From: Citricoccus muralis
GTDB lineage: Bacteria; Actinomycetota; Actinomycetes; Actinomycetales; Micrococcaceae
NCBI RefSeq assembly: GCF_029637705.1
Contig: NZ_CP121252.1
Location: 1,302,001 to 1,366,000, forward strand
Direction of reading: 5' to 3'
DNA length: 64,000 nucleotides
Shown piece after piece: positions 35,452-45,437 of this stretch (the stretch's first letter is position 1; each line of letters begins with the position of its first letter). Below the pieces are notes generated by a model. The model saw only the letters and a program-made list of their open reading frames with translations. It made no database searches and was not told the origin of the DNA. The position numbers were made by a program, and so were the translations under genes.

Positions 35452-36920
35452 TGGCGCGCTCCGCACTGGCGCCAGCGTGGCTTCCCTACCCGGAGTCGGT
35501 CTCTGACGCTCATCACATCGACCCGGTGATGTGGGCTGACGGCGTGGAACGCGGGGGCGACGGTGTCGTTACCGTGCACGGTGTTTCTGTGGCGAAACTC
35601 GCCGAGGACTACGGCACCCCGCTGCTGGTGCTCGACGAAGACGACTTCCGCGCTCGGGCCCGGGCGTTTCGTACTGCGTTCAACGCCGCGTTCGACCAGC
35701 TCTGCGGCGGAGTCGACGTCTACTACGCCTCCAAGTCACTGCTCACGGTTGACGTGGCACGCTGGGCACGGGAAGAAGGCCTGCGGGTTGACACCGCTTC
35801 CGGTGGCGAGCTGGCGCTGGCACTGCGCGGCGGCGTTGATCCCGCAGACATCGGACTGCACGGGAACAACAAGTCCGATGCCGAAATCCACCGTGCTCTC
35901 GAGGTGGGGGTCGGACGCATCGTCGTCGACTCTCTCGACGAACTCAACCGTGTGGCAGAACTGGCCGGTGAGACGGGGCAACAGGCTCCGGTGATGCTGC
36001 GGCTCACCCCCGGTGTTCACGCCCACACCCACGACTACATCGCCACCGCACACGAAGACCAGAAATTCGGTCTCTCCATGGCCACTGGGCGTAACGGTGA
36101 GGACTCACCGGCGCTGGAAGCCGTGCGGTTCGCGGCTGAATCTGCGTCGATTGAATTCCTCGGGTTGCATTGCCACATCGGCTCGCAGATCTTTGAAGCG
36201 GCTGGTTTTGGGGCCGCGGCGGAGAAACTCCTGACCTTTATCGCAGAGATTCGGAACGACGCTGGCATCGTTGTGAAGGAACTCGACCTCGGTGGCGGTC
36301 ACGGCATCGCGTACACCCCGGCCGATACCCCGCGTCACCCGGAAGAAATCGCTGAGACGCTGGCCGCACTGATGCGTGCGGTGGTCGACCGTCTGGGCAT
36401 CGACTGCCCACGGGTCTCCATCGAGCCCGGCCGTGCGATTTCCGGTCCGCCAGGATTCACCCTCTACACCGTGGGTGTGACCAAGACCGTGCAAGTGGAC
36501 GACGACCACTCGCGCCGCTATGTTGCCGTCGACGGCGGGATGAGTGACAACCCGCGACCGGTGCTCTACGACGCTGACTACACCGCCATGTTGGCCTCGC
36601 GCGTCTCCGAGGCGTCGGCTACGCTATCGCGAGTGGTGGGCAAGCACTGCGAATCAGGTGACATCGTGGTTCGCGACGGCTACCTGCCCGATGATGTGGG
36701 CCGCGGCGACCTGCTGGCCGTTCCCGCTACCGGGGCATACACCCACGTGATGAGTTCCAACTACAACATGCTGCCCCGACCCGCGATCGTGGCGGTGTCC
36801 CATAGCGGCCCCCGATTGATCATCCGCCGAGAATCCGAAGCGGATCTGTTTGCCCGCGAAGTCGGCCTCGCCGACGTACCCGCATCCACCCCGACCACGA
36901 CCGACAACGGAGGATCATGA
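35451..36920 (+). CDS. lysA: diaminopimelate decarboxylase
   Basis: PLP enzyme making L-lysine from meso-diaminopimelate, 489 residues. PLP lysine in YYASK (K95), GLHCHIGSQIF, GGGHGIAYT, EPGRAISGPPG, CESGD and the YNMLPRPA end are conserved. ATG 35451 shares one base with the argS stop (TGATG), so translation is coupled. Overlaps hom by ATGA. Confidence 0.97.
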   Translation: MARSALAPAWLPYPESVSDAHHIDPVMWADGVERGGDGVVTVHGVSVAKLAEDYGTPLLVLDEDDFRARARAFRTAFNAAFDQLCGGVDVYYASKSLLTVDVARWAREEGLRVDTASGGELALALRGGVDPADIGLHGNNKSDAEIHRALEVGVGRIVVDSLDELNRVAELAGETGQQAPVMLRLTPGVHAHTHDYIATAHEDQKFGLSMATGRNGEDSPALEAVRFAAESASIEFLGLHCHIGSQIFEAAGFGAAAEKLLTFIAEIRNDAGIVVKELDLGGGHGIAYTPADTPRHPEEIAETLAALMRAVVDRLGIDCPRVSIEPGRAISGPPGFTLYTVGVTKTVQVDDDHSRRYVAVDGGMSDNPRPVLYDADYTAMLASRVSEASATLSRVVGKHCESGDIVVRDGYLPDDVGRGDLLAVPATGAYTHVMSSNYNMLPRPAIVAVSHSGPRLIIRRESEADLFAREVGLADVPASTPTTTDNGGS

Positions 36921-38272
36921 CCACCGTCTCCCACCACGACACCCCCGTGCTCAACGTTGCCTTGCTGGGCGGCGGCACCGTCGGATCACAGGTCGCACGC
37001 ATTCTGACCGAAGACTCCGAGCTGCTCACTGAGCGCATCGGCGCCCGCCTGAACCTCGCCGGGGTCTTCGTCCGCAACACCGCCGCCCAGCGTGACTACC
37101 AGTTGCCGTCCTTGCTCTACACCACCGACGCGGAAGAGCTGATCTCCCGAGCCGACATCGTCATCGAGCTCATGGGTGGCATTGACCCGGCCCGTGAGCT
37201 CATCCTGGCCGCCATCAACCGCGGTGCTGCTGTGGTCACCGGCAACAAAGCCCTGTTGGCCACCCACGGAACCGAGCTCTTCACCGCCGCCGCGGATCAA
37301 GGCGTGCAACTGAGCTTCGAAGCCTCCGTCTGCGGCGCTATCCCGATTCTGCGCCCGCTGCGGGACTCGCTCTCCGGTGACCGCGTCACCCGCGTCATGG
37401 GTATTGCCAATGGCACCACCAACTACATCCTCGACCAGATGGACACCACCGGAATCTCCTTCGGTGACGCCCTGGCCGAGGCCCAGCGCCTGGGCTACGC
37501 CGAAGCGGACCCAACCGCCGACATCGCCGGACACGACGCTGCCGCCAAAGTCGCCATTCTTGCCTCGCTCGCATTCCAGGCACCCTTTACCTTGGACCAG
37601 GTCGACTGCCAGGGCATCACGACCATCACCGCAGAAGACAACGAAGCCGCTGCTGCCGCCGGGTTCGTCATCAAGCTGCTGGCCATCGCCGAACGCGTCA
37701 GCACCAACGGCGACGACGGTGTGGTCCTGCGTGTGCACCCCACCTTGCTGCCGCGCGAACACCCCCTGGCCGCTGTCCGCGGGGCCTACAACGCGGTGTT
37801 CGTCGAGGCCGAGAACGCCGGGGAGCTCATGTTCTACGGGGCGGGCGCCGGCGGCGAGGCCACCGCAAGTGCGGTGATGGGTGACGTCGTCTCCATCGCC
37901 AAGCGACTGCAGCACGGGGGGCCGGGACGCCCCCACACCCCCAAGACGAGCCTGGACGCACTCGAGATCGGCCACACCACCACCAGCTACATGATCGTGG
38001 TGCACGCCGCAGATCAGCCCGGCGTGCTGGCCACCGTGGCCAGCCTGTTCGCCGAGCAGGGCGTCTCCATCGAGACCATGCAACAGGCCCCGGCCGAGCT
38101 CACCCCGCTCGAAGCCGAACGTGCCGCAGCGGCGGGGGAGACCCCGCAGGCGGTGCTGCGCTTCATCACACACCGAGGATTGGAACAGCGGCTGGCAGAC
38201 ACCGTCGCCGCGATCGAAGAGCTGGACGTGGTCTCTGCCGTGACCTCCGTCCTGCGCGTGGAAGGAAACTGA
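36917..38272 (+). CDS. hom: homoserine dehydrogenase
   Basis: 451 residues. NAD(P)-binding GGGTVGSQV (18-26), TGNKALLATHG, catalytic region GIANGTTNYILDQM and FGDALAEAQRLGYAEADPTADIAGHDAAAK. A C-terminal ACT domain (about 355-445, TTTSYMIVVHAADQPGVLATVASLFAEQGVSIETM) is the probable site of threonine feedback inhibition. Reduces aspartate semialdehyde to homoserine, entry to threonine and methionine. Coupled to lysA by ATGA overlap. Confidence 0.97.
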   Translation: MTTVSHHDTPVLNVALLGGGTVGSQVARILTEDSELLTERIGARLNLAGVFVRNTAAQRDYQLPSLLYTTDAEELISRADIVIELMGGIDPARELILAAINRGAAVVTGNKALLATHGTELFTAAADQGVQLSFEASVCGAIPILRPLRDSLSGDRVTRVMGIANGTTNYILDQMDTTGISFGDALAEAQRLGYAEADPTADIAGHDAAAKVAILASLAFQAPFTLDQVDCQGITTITAEDNEAAAAAGFVIKLLAIAERVSTNGDDGVVLRVHPTLLPREHPLAAVRGAYNAVFVEAENAGELMFYGAGAGGEATASAVMGDVVSIAKRLQHGGPGRPHTPKTSLDALEIGHTTTSYMIVVHAADQPGVLATVASLFAEQGVSIETMQQAPAELTPLEAERAAAAGETPQAVLRFITHRGLEQRLADTVAAIEELDVVSAVTSVLRVEGN

Positions 38273-38278
38273 TCAACC

Positions 38279-39388
38279 GTGGCACACCAGTGGCGTGGAG
38301 TCATCCACGAATACAGCGATCGTCTGCCCGTCACCGAGAATACCCGCGTGGTGACCCTCGGTGAGGGCGGGACCCCGCTCATCAACGCCCCAAAGCTCTC
38401 GGCACTCGTCGAGGGCGAGGTCTGGCTTAAATTCGAGGGCATGAACCCCACTGGGTCCTTCAAGGACCGCGGCATGACCATGGCGATCACCGCTGCGGTC
38501 GAACAGGGCGCCAAAGCCGTGGTCTGCGCCTCCACCGGCAATACCTCGGCCTCCGCCGCCGCCTACGCCACCCAAGCCGGGCTGACCTGCGCGGTGCTGG
38601 TACCGGACGGCAAGATCGCCATGGGTAAGCTCTCTCAGGCCATCGCTCACGGCGCGGAACTGCTGCAGGTCGACGGCAACTTCGACAACTGCCTCGATGT
38701 CGCCCGCAAGCTCTCCGAAAACTACCCGGTGTTCCTGGTGAATTCCGTGAACCCAGCCCGCATCGAAGGTCAGAAGACCGGCGCCTTCGAGGTGGTGGAC
38801 TTTTTGGGCGACGCCCCGGACTATCACCTGCTGCCCGTGGGCAACGCGGGCAACATCACCGCGTACTGGAAGGGCTACCAGGAGTACGCGGCACCCTATG
38901 TGAACCCGCACCCGGGCACTTCGGATGAGGAACTGCCCGCTGTGGCCACCAAGACCCCCATCATGTGGGGCTTCCAGGCCGAAGGTGCCGCCCCCATCGT
39001 CAAGGGCCACCCGGTGACCGAACCTGAGACGGTCGCAACCGCTATTCGCATCGGTAACCCCGCCTCCTGGGAGCAGGCCGAAGCCGCCCGTGACGCCTCT
39101 GGCGGCCAGATCGACTCCGTCACCGATGAGGAGATCCTCGACGCTCACCGCTGGCTGTCGTCCAAGGAAGGCGTGTTCGTGGAGCCGGCGTCGGCCGCCG
39201 GTGTGGCCGGACTGATCAAGCACCATGGCCTGGGCAACGTTCCCGCAGGTAAGCGCTGGGTGATCACAGTGACCGGTCACGGCCTCAAGGACCCCCAGTG
39301 GGCGCTGAAGAGTGCCGACGGGTCCGACATCACCCCGAAGCAGGTACCCTTCGACGTCGTGTCCGTCGCCGAAGCTTTGGGCCTGTGA
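38279..39388 (+). CDS. thrC: threonine synthase
   Basis: PLP enzyme converting O-phosphohomoserine to threonine, 369 residues, the short form. PLP lysine K62 in [39 protein letters not shown] and the late [14 protein letters not shown] are present. GTG 38279 is six bases after the hom stop, with AAGGAAAC further upstream as ribosome site. Its stop shares one base with the thrB start. Confidence 0.96.
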   Translation: MAHQWRGVIHEYSDRLPVTENTRVVTLGEGGTPLINAPKLSALVEGEVWLKFEGMNPTGSFKDRGMTMAITAAVEQGAKAVVCASTGNTSASAAAYATQAGLTCAVLVPDGKIAMGKLSQAIAHGAELLQVDGNFDNCLDVARKLSENYPVFLVNSVNPARIEGQKTGAFEVVDFLGDAPDYHLLPVGNAGNITAYWKGYQEYAAPYVNPHPGTSDEELPAVATKTPIMWGFQAEGAAPIVKGHPVTEPETVATAIRIGNPASWEQAEAARDASGGQIDSVTDEEILDAHRWLSSKEGVFVEPASAAGVAGLIKHHGLGNVPAGKRWVITVTGHGLKDPQWALKSADGSDITPKQVPFDVVSVAEALGL

Positions 39389-40332
39389 TGCCCCGACTGC
39401 GCACGCTGGAACCGGGTACCACGGTCCGGGTCACGGTACCCGCCACCTCGGCCAACCTGGGCCCCGGTTTCGACACCATGGGGTTGGCGCTCAGCCTCTT
39501 CGACGACGTCGAAGCGCGCACCGTTGAAAAGGGCTTCCGCGCCGAGATTACCGGTGAGGGCGCGAAAACTCTGCCCACCGACGGCCGCCATCTAGTGATC
39601 TCCCAGGTACGCACCCACCTGGCACGGTTCGGTTGGGACGCCCCCGGGTTGACGCTCACCGCGCACAACCGGATCCCGCATTCCCGGGGTCTGGGCTCGT
39701 CGGCGGCCGCTTATGTCACGGCGGTGCTCATCGCCAACGCGTTGCTTCCCGCCGAAGAGCAGGCCAGCGCCGACGAGTTATTGCAGTACACGGCGAGCCT
39801 GGAAGGTCACCCTGACAACGTGGCTCCCGCGCTCACCGGGGGACTGGCGGTCTCTTGGGCCGACGACGCGGACCACTACCGCACCGTGCGCATTGCACCG
39901 CACGCGTCAATCACCCCGGTGGTCGCCATCCCCGAGTTGCCGCTGAGCACCGAAACGGCCCGTGGACTGTTGCCGCAGCAGGTGAATCACTCGCAGGCCG
40001 CGGCCAATGCCGGCAGGGCCGCACTGCTGACACATGCACTGTCCGAGGACCCCTCGGTGTTGCTTCCCGCCACCCGCGACCTGCTCCACCAGGACTTCCG
40101 CGAGCCGGCCATGCCGGAATCCCTGGCCCTGATGAATGCGTTGCGTGCCGAAGGCAAGGCCGCCGTCGTCTCCGGCGCCGGGCCCACCGTCATGGCGTTG
40201 GCCGTTTCACCCATCGAGGCGGAATCCGTGCGAGATACGATTTCTGCGCACATCCAATCCTCGACACAACGGTGGACGGTGGAGATTCTGCCGGTGGCCA
40301 CAGAAGGTGCTAAGGTGGAGGTGTTCCGCTGA
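39388..40332 (+). CDS. thrB: homoserine kinase
   Basis: GHMP-family kinase phosphorylating homoserine, 314 residues. VTVPATSANLGPGFDTMGLAL and the ATP-binding IPHSRGLGSSAAAYV are diagnostic; VVSGAGPTVMAL is the third GHMP motif. ATG 39388 overlaps the thrC stop by one base (TGATG). The frame is open farther upstream inside thrC but without homology. Order thrC-thrB is the reverse of the biochemical order, as usual in actinobacteria. Confidence 0.96.
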   Translation: MPRLRTLEPGTTVRVTVPATSANLGPGFDTMGLALSLFDDVEARTVEKGFRAEITGEGAKTLPTDGRHLVISQVRTHLARFGWDAPGLTLTAHNRIPHSRGLGSSAAAYVTAVLIANALLPAEEQASADELLQYTASLEGHPDNVAPALTGGLAVSWADDADHYRTVRIAPHASITPVVAIPELPLSTETARGLLPQQVNHSQAAANAGRAALLTHALSEDPSVLLPATRDLLHQDFREPAMPESLALMNALRAEGKAAVVSGAGPTVMALAVSPIEAESVRDTISAHIQSSTQRWTVEILPVATEGAKVEVFR

Positions 40333-40582
40333 GGAAGCCACACTTCCTTTCTAATTGCGGATCAGCTCCTCTCTTCTTGAGGTAGTTCCCCCGAATGATG
40401 ACGCAGATCGTTGCGCGACATTCGGTTGGCACGGGCACGTGCCAGAAGTAGCCCTTTCATGGGAATGAACATGCACATTCGTTCGCGCCACCGTGCGCAC
40501 AGTCGTGCAACGAACGCGAATGCACACCAGCAGGACGCCATTCTGTCAGCGCGCCCTGCCTGACGAGGGAGAAGGAACCTTC
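40333..40582 (+). other. thrB-rho intergenic region and rho leader
   Basis: 250 bp without a gene. GGAAG-ccaca-CTTCC-TTTCT (40333-40352) directly after the thrB stop is a weak terminator. A possible rho promoter is TTGGCA (40426-40431), 17 bases, TAGCCC (40449-40454), with the perfect palindrome GGCACGTGCC (40434-40443) in its spacer. The following transcript leader (about 120 nt) contains GAATG/CATTC repeats that can pair. Rho autoregulation through its leader is known in other bacteria; here it is a guess. Confidence 0.4.
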
Positions 40583-42631
40583 GTGACCGAAACCAAAGAA
40601 AACACGACTTCCGCAGGTGGCGGCCTCGCCAGCCTGAAGCTGGCACAGCTGCAGGCACTGGCCTCACAGCTCGGCATCACCGGCGGATCAAGGATGCGCA
40701 AGGCCGATCTGGTCGCAGCCATCTCCAACCACCAGCGCGGCGGTGCCGTGGCCAGCCGTGACTCCGAGTCCGGATCGTCCGAGAAGCCCGCGCAGAAGAA
40801 CGACGACGCTGCCAACCAGGGTGGCGACGACGCCGCACCGGCAGCCCCGGCCCGCCGGTCCCGCTCACGCCGCGCCGACTCTCAGGTCTCCGCCGATCAG
40901 TCCAACGCCGGGCAGGACGCCAACGACAACTCCGCAGAGAAGTCCGAGAAGTCCGAGCATGCTGAAAAGTCTGATCAGAACGCGTCATCCGAGCAGTCCG
41001 CTTCGGCTCAGGAATCTGGCTCCCAGGATGAGCAGGAAGGCAACCGCCGTCGCTCCCGCGGTGGCCGTGGCCGCGGCGGACGCGACGACAAGCAGCCCAG
41101 CGACCGCTCGGATAACCAGCAGAACAAGCAGTCTGAGGGATCCGAGTCTTCGGATCGTTCGCAGAAGAACGACCGTACGGACGAGGGGCGACGCGACAAC
41201 CGCGACAATAATCGCGATAACAACCGCGACAACCGTGGTGGACGTGACAACCGCGACAACAAAGATTCCAAGGACGGAAACCGGGATAACGACAACCGCG
41301 ATCAGCGCGGCAATCGGGACAACCGCGATCAGGATGGCGACGACGATCGCCAGGATCGCGGATCGCGCCGCAACCGTCGCAACCGCAACCGTAATGACCG
41401 TAACAACCGTCGCACCAACCGCCGAGGTGGGCCCGAGGTCGACGAGACCGAGCTGAGCGAGGACGACGTGCTCGTCCCCGTCGCCGGTATTCTCGACGTC
41501 CTCGATAACTATGCGTTCGTCCGCACCTCCGGCTACCTGCCCGGTCCCAAGGACGTGTACGTCTCGCTGTCACTCGTCAAAAAGTACGGCCTGCGTAAGG
41601 GCGACGCCGTCGTTGGTGCCATCCGTGCTCCCCGCGAAGGTGAAGAATTCTCCGGTGGCGGCAAGGGCACTAACCGTCAGAAGTTCAACGCCCTGGTCAA
41701 GCTGGACACCGTCAACGGCCAGCCCGCCGGCGAATCCGGTCCCCGCGTCGAGTTCTCCAAACTGGTGCCACTGTACCCGCAGGAGCGCCTGCGCCTGGAA
41801 ACCGATCCCAAGGCCATGGGACCTCGTATCATCGACCTGGTCTCGCCGATCGGCAAGGGCCAGCGCGGTCTGATCGTGTCCCCGCCGAAGGCCGGTAAGA
41901 CCATGGTGCTGCAGTCCATCGCCAACGCCATCACCACAAACAACCCCGAGGTGAAGCTCATGATGGTCCTCGTGGACGAACGTCCCGAGGAAGTCACCGA
42001 CATGCAGCGCTCCGTGCGCGGCGAAGTCATCGCCTCCACCTTCGACCGTCCGGCCGAAGACCACACCACCGTCGCCGAGCTCGCCATCGAGCGTGCCAAG
42101 CGCCTGGTGGAGATGGGCCATGACGTCGTCGTGCTACTCGACTCCATGACCCGTCTGGGCCGCGCCTACAACCTGGCCGCCCCGGCCTCCGGTCGTATTC
42201 TCTCCGGTGGTGTCGACTCCTCGGCGCTGTACCCGCCAAAGCGCTTCTTCGGTGCCGCCCGCAACATCGAGAACGGCGGTTCGCTGACCATTCTCGCCAC
42301 GGCACTGGTGGAAACCGGATCCCGCATGGACGAGGTGATCTTCGAGGAGTTCAAGGGCACCGGCAACATGGAGCTGCGTCTGTCGCGTCAGCTCGCCGAA
42401 CGCCGCATCTTCCCGGCGGTCGACGTCAACGCCTCCGGCACCCGCCGCGAGGAAAACCTGCTCTCCGCAGAAGAGATCAAGATCATGTGGAAGCTGCGCC
42501 GCGTGCTTTCCGGCCTGGACACCCAGCAGGCCCTCGAAACGCTCACGCACAAGCTCAAGGACACCCAGTCCAACGCAGAGTTCTTGATGCTCGTCTCTAA
42601 GACGACCCTGGGTTCCAAGGGCGACGACTAG
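40583..42631 (+). CDS. rho: transcription termination factor Rho
   Basis: Hexameric RNA helicase, 682 residues from GTG 40583 (GAAGGAA upstream). A Rho_N domain (about 14-50) is followed by a very long insertion (about 51-290) rich in Asp, Asn, Arg, Ser and Gln with many NRDN/RDNR repeats, typical of high-GC actinobacteria and implicated in RNA binding and condensate formation. Then comes the cold-shock-like primary RNA site ([25 protein letters not shown]), Walker A in SPPKAGKT (about 433-440), Walker [11 protein letters not shown], and the Q/R-loop region. Actinobacterial Rho is usually less sensitive to bicyclomycin. Confidence 0.97.
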   Translation: MTETKENTTSAGGGLASLKLAQLQALASQLGITGGSRMRKADLVAAISNHQRGGAVASRDSESGSSEKPAQKNDDAANQGGDDAAPAAPARRSRSRRADSQVSADQSNAGQDANDNSAEKSEKSEHAEKSDQNASSEQSASAQESGSQDEQEGNRRRSRGGRGRGGRDDKQPSDRSDNQQNKQSEGSESSDRSQKNDRTDEGRRDNRDNNRDNNRDNRGGRDNRDNKDSKDGNRDNDNRDQRGNRDNRDQDGDDDRQDRGSRRNRRNRNRNDRNNRRTNRRGGPEVDETELSEDDVLVPVAGILDVLDNYAFVRTSGYLPGPKDVYVSLSLVKKYGLRKGDAVVGAIRAPREGEEFSGGGKGTNRQKFNALVKLDTVNGQPAGESGPRVEFSKLVPLYPQERLRLETDPKAMGPRIIDLVSPIGKGQRGLIVSPPKAGKTMVLQSIANAITTNNPEVKLMMVLVDERPEEVTDMQRSVRGEVIASTFDRPAEDHTTVAELAIERAKRLVEMGHDVVVLLDSMTRLGRAYNLAAPASGRILSGGVDSSALYPPKRFFGAARNIENGGSLTILATALVETGSRMDEVIFEEFKGTGNMELRLSRQLAERRIFPAVDVNASGTRREENLLSAEEIKIMWKLRRVLSGLDTQQALETLTHKLKDTQSNAEFLMLVSKTTLGSKGDD

Positions 42632-42640
42632 CACGATGAC

Positions 42641-42686
42641 GACCACCGCGCCTTCCGCACAACTTCGTGTGGAGGGCGCGGTGGTC
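42641..42686 (+). terminator. hairpin terminator after rho
   Basis: GACCACCGCGCC (42641-42652) pairs with GGCGCGGTGGTC (42675-42686); an inner CCGCAC/GTGTGG stem extends it after a two-base mismatch. Lies 10 bp after the rho stop. Confidence 0.8.
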
Positions 42687-42744
42687 TCTGTGTATCCTCT
42701 TCCCGCAGGCTCGTTGTCTGCCCTGACCCTCGAAGGAACCCAGG

Positions 42745-43818
42745 ATGTTCGAATCCGTCGACTCGCTCCTTGAAGAACACGCCGAGATCACCAAGGCCCT
42801 CGCCGACCCGGAGGTGCACGGTGACCAAGCACGCTCCCGGAAACTCGGACGACGCTTCGCCGAGCTCAACGGCATCGTGGCCGCCCACCACCGCTGGAAC
42901 CAACTCTCCGACGACCTCGAGACCGCCGAAGAGTTGGCCGCCGATGACGAGGAATTCGCCGCCGAAGTACCGCGTCTGAAGGAACAATTGACTGAGGCCG
43001 AAGAGCGCCTGCGCCGGCTGCTCATCCCGCGCGATCCCGACGACGCCCGCGACGCCATCCTGGAGATCAAGGGCGGTGAAGGGGGAGAGGAAGCGGCTCT
43101 GTTCGCCGGTGACCTACTCCGGATGTACCTTCGCTTTGCCGAATCCAAGGGCTGGAAAACCGAGATTATCTCGTCCACCGAATCCGATCTGGGCGGCTAC
43201 AAAGACGTTCATGTCGCGGTCAAGGGATCCTCCTCCGACCCGGCCGAAGGGGTCTACGCCCACCTGAAATTCGAGGGCGGTGTCCACCGCGTCCAGCGGG
43301 TGCCCGTCACCGAATCCCAGGGCCGGATCCACACCTCGGCCGCGGGAGTGCTCGTCTTCCCCGAAGTCGACGCTCCCGATGAGATCGAGATCAGTCAGAA
43401 CGACCTCAAGATCGACGTCTACCGTTCCTCTGGACCCGGCGGACAGTCGGTGAACACCACCGACTCGGCGGTGCGCATCACCCACGTGCCCACCGGCATC
43501 GTGGTGTCCATGCAGAACGAGAAATCGCAGATCCAGAACCGCGAAGCCGCCATGCGCGTCCTGCGGTCCCGACTGCTGGCCCACCAGCAGGAACAGATCG
43601 ACGCCGAAAACGCCGCCACGCGTGCCTCGCAGGTGCGCACCATGGACCGTTCCGAGCGCATCCGCACCTACAACTACCCGGAGAACCGGATTGCCGATCA
43701 CCGCACCGGCTACAAGGCCTACAACTTGGACCACGTGCTCGACGGCGGACTGGGACCGGTGATCGAATCCTGCATCCAGATGGACGAAGCCGATCGGCTG
43801 GCCGCCCTTGGCGAGTGA
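42745..43818 (+). CDS. prfA: peptide chain release factor 1
   Basis: RF1, 357 residues, terminates translation at UAA and UAG. The codon-recognition tripeptide PVT is at 187-189 and the catalytic GGQ at 232-234 ([17 protein letters not shown]). Full length. ATG 42745 follows AAGGAACCCAGG. Overlaps prmC, whose product methylates the GGQ glutamine. Confidence 0.97.
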   Translation: MFESVDSLLEEHAEITKALADPEVHGDQARSRKLGRRFAELNGIVAAHHRWNQLSDDLETAEELAADDEEFAAEVPRLKEQLTEAEERLRRLLIPRDPDDARDAILEIKGGEGGEEAALFAGDLLRMYLRFAESKGWKTEIISSTESDLGGYKDVHVAVKGSSSDPAEGVYAHLKFEGGVHRVQRVPVTESQGRIHTSAAGVLVFPEVDAPDEIEISQNDLKIDVYRSSGPGGQSVNTTDSAVRITHVPTGIVVSMQNEKSQIQNREAAMRVLRSRLLAHQQEQIDAENAATRASQVRTMDRSERIRTYNYPENRIADHRTGYKAYNLDHVLDGGLGPVIESCIQMDEADRLAALGE

Positions 43819-44737
43819 TCTGGGGCAGATTCTGTCCCAGGCAACGGCCCGCCTCTCGACAGCTGGTGTTGATTCACCGCGTTACGACGCACGGGTGCTC
43901 GCCGCCCATGTTCTCAACATTGAACTCGGGCGGCTCGAAGTGCTCCTCGCACTGGGGCACACCCTCACCGACGACGAAACCTCGAGCTTGAATTCACTGC
44001 TGTCACAGCGTGAGCAGCGGGTGCCATTACAGCTGATCCTGGGGCGCATGGAATTCGCGGGGGTAGAGCTCGACGTCGCTAGCGGCGTGTTCATCCCGCG
44101 CCCGGAAACCGAGCTGCTGGCCGAGGAAGCACTGAAGCGCATGGCAGCAGAGCCGTATGATGATGAGCTCATCGTGATCGACCTGTGTACGGGCACCGGC
44201 GCCCTCGCCGCCGCCCTCGTCCACGGACTGCGCACCCATGCAGGTCAGCGGTCGATCCAGGTCCATGCCGTCGAGATCGACCCGCACGCTCACACACTGG
44301 CTCGACGGAATCTGGATCGTTGGGACGTCGAGGTACATCTCGGCGACGCCACAGCACCGGAGTCTCTCCCGCGGCTAGTTCCCCTGCTGGGCACCGTGGA
44401 CGCTGTCGTTAGCAATCCGCCCTACGTTCCCGAGCGGCAGCTGGTCACCCAGCTCGAAGCCCAGGCCGACCCGGCCCTGGCGCTCTACGGTGGTAGCCCT
44501 GACGGAACACTGATTCCGCTGCGCATCGCCGATGCCGCCGCTCGGCTGCTGCAGCCTGGGGGACTGTTCCTGATGGAACACGATGAAACCCACGCAACGG
44601 CACTTGTCGAGGCCTTGCAAACCTCAGGATTCTGGGACGCGGTCACCGTGCACCTCGACCTTGCTGACCGGCCACGGTTCCTGTCTGCCCGCCGTGCTGA
44701 CCTCGTCGTTCCACGACCAGGCCCTGTTGAGGTGTAA
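43808..44737 (+). CDS. prmC: release factor glutamine methyltransferase PrmC
   Basis: SAM-dependent N5-glutamine methyltransferase acting on the GGQ of RF1/RF2, 309 residues. SAM motif [15 protein letters not shown] (124-137) and catalytic NPPY (203-206) are intact, with FIPRPETE before them. The likely start is TTG 43808, 11 bp inside prfA; this rare codon and the overlap suggest translational coupling. Confidence 0.94.
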   Translation: MASDLGQILSQATARLSTAGVDSPRYDARVLAAHVLNIELGRLEVLLALGHTLTDDETSSLNSLLSQREQRVPLQLILGRMEFAGVELDVASGVFIPRPETELLAEEALKRMAAEPYDDELIVIDLCTGTGALAAALVHGLRTHAGQRSIQVHAVEIDPHAHTLARRNLDRWDVEVHLGDATAPESLPRLVPLLGTVDAVVSNPPYVPERQLVTQLEAQADPALALYGGSPDGTLIPLRIADAAARLLQPGGLFLMEHDETHATALVEALQTSGFWDAVTVHLDLADRPRFLSARRADLVVPRPGPVEV

Positions 44738-44747
44738 GAATAGAGCC

Positions 44748-45437
44748 GTGAGCGAGCTGTTTGACTGCACCGATGAGACCACCCGCGCCGAAGGCATCGC
44801 TGCCGCTGTCGAAGCGGTGGGCCGTCGCGGATGCGTGGTGCTCCCCACCGACACCGTCTACGGCATTGGTGCCGACGCATTTTCCCCGCAGGCTGTTGCC
44901 GTGCTCCTTGCTGCTAAGGGCCGCGGACGCACCATGCCACCGCCGGTGCTGATCGCCCACCCGCGGGTGCTGGATGGTCTGGCCATTGACGTCACCGAAC
45001 AGACCCGCGCGCTGGCCGAGGCTTTCTGGCCCGGTGGACTGACCCTCATCGTGGTTGCGCAACCCTCACTCACCTGGGATCTGGGGGAGACCCGGGGTAC
45101 CGTCGCGCTGCGCGTTCCTGACGACGAGATTGCCCGCACGCTCCTGGAACAGACTGGTCCGCTGGCGGTTTCCTCGGCGAATCGTCACGGGCAAGAAGCC
45201 GCGCACACCGCCGAACAAGCCCGCGAAGCACTCGCCGAATCCGTGGAGGTTTACCTCGACGGCGGCGAACGCTCCGACTCAGCCTCCTCTACCATCATCG
45301 ACTGCACCGTGGTGCCCCCGCGCGTGGTGCGCTCCGGTGCGATCAGCATCGAACGGATCCGCGAAGTGGTCCCCGAGGTCCTGGATCTCTGCGACGACGA
45401 GCCCTGCGAGGACGACGAGGGTACGCCTACCGCATGA
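44748..45437 (+). CDS. tsaC: L-threonylcarbamoyladenylate synthase (TsaC/Sua5 family)
   Basis: Makes threonylcarbamoyl-AMP for the universal t6A37 tRNA modification. 229 residues, YrdC fold: CVVLPTDTVYGIGADAFS, KGRGRTMPPPVLIAHP, FWPGGLTLIV, VALRVPDD and PLAVSSANRHGQ. No Sua5 C-terminal domain, so it is the short TsaC type with an acidic tail. GTG 44748 lacks a ribosome site; AAGAAT ending at 44741 is six bases upstream, overlapping the prmC stop, which suggests a leaderless internal promoter. Overlaps wecA by ATGA. Confidence 0.92.
   Translation: MSELFDCTDETTRAEGIAAAVEAVGRRGCVVLPTDTVYGIGADAFSPQAVAVLLAAKGRGRTMPPPVLIAHPRVLDGLAIDVTEQTRALAEAFWPGGLTLIVVAQPSLTWDLGETRGTVALRVPDDEIARTLLEQTGPLAVSSANRHGQEAAHTAEQAREALAESVEVYLDGGERSDSASSTIIDCTVVPPRVVRSGAISIERIREVVPEVLDLCDDEPCEDDEGTPTA

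Noticed and set aside
36986-38173. 395-codon frame antisense to hom
   Set aside because: Shadow of the hom coding strand; Gly/Asp-rich without domains or a ribosome site.
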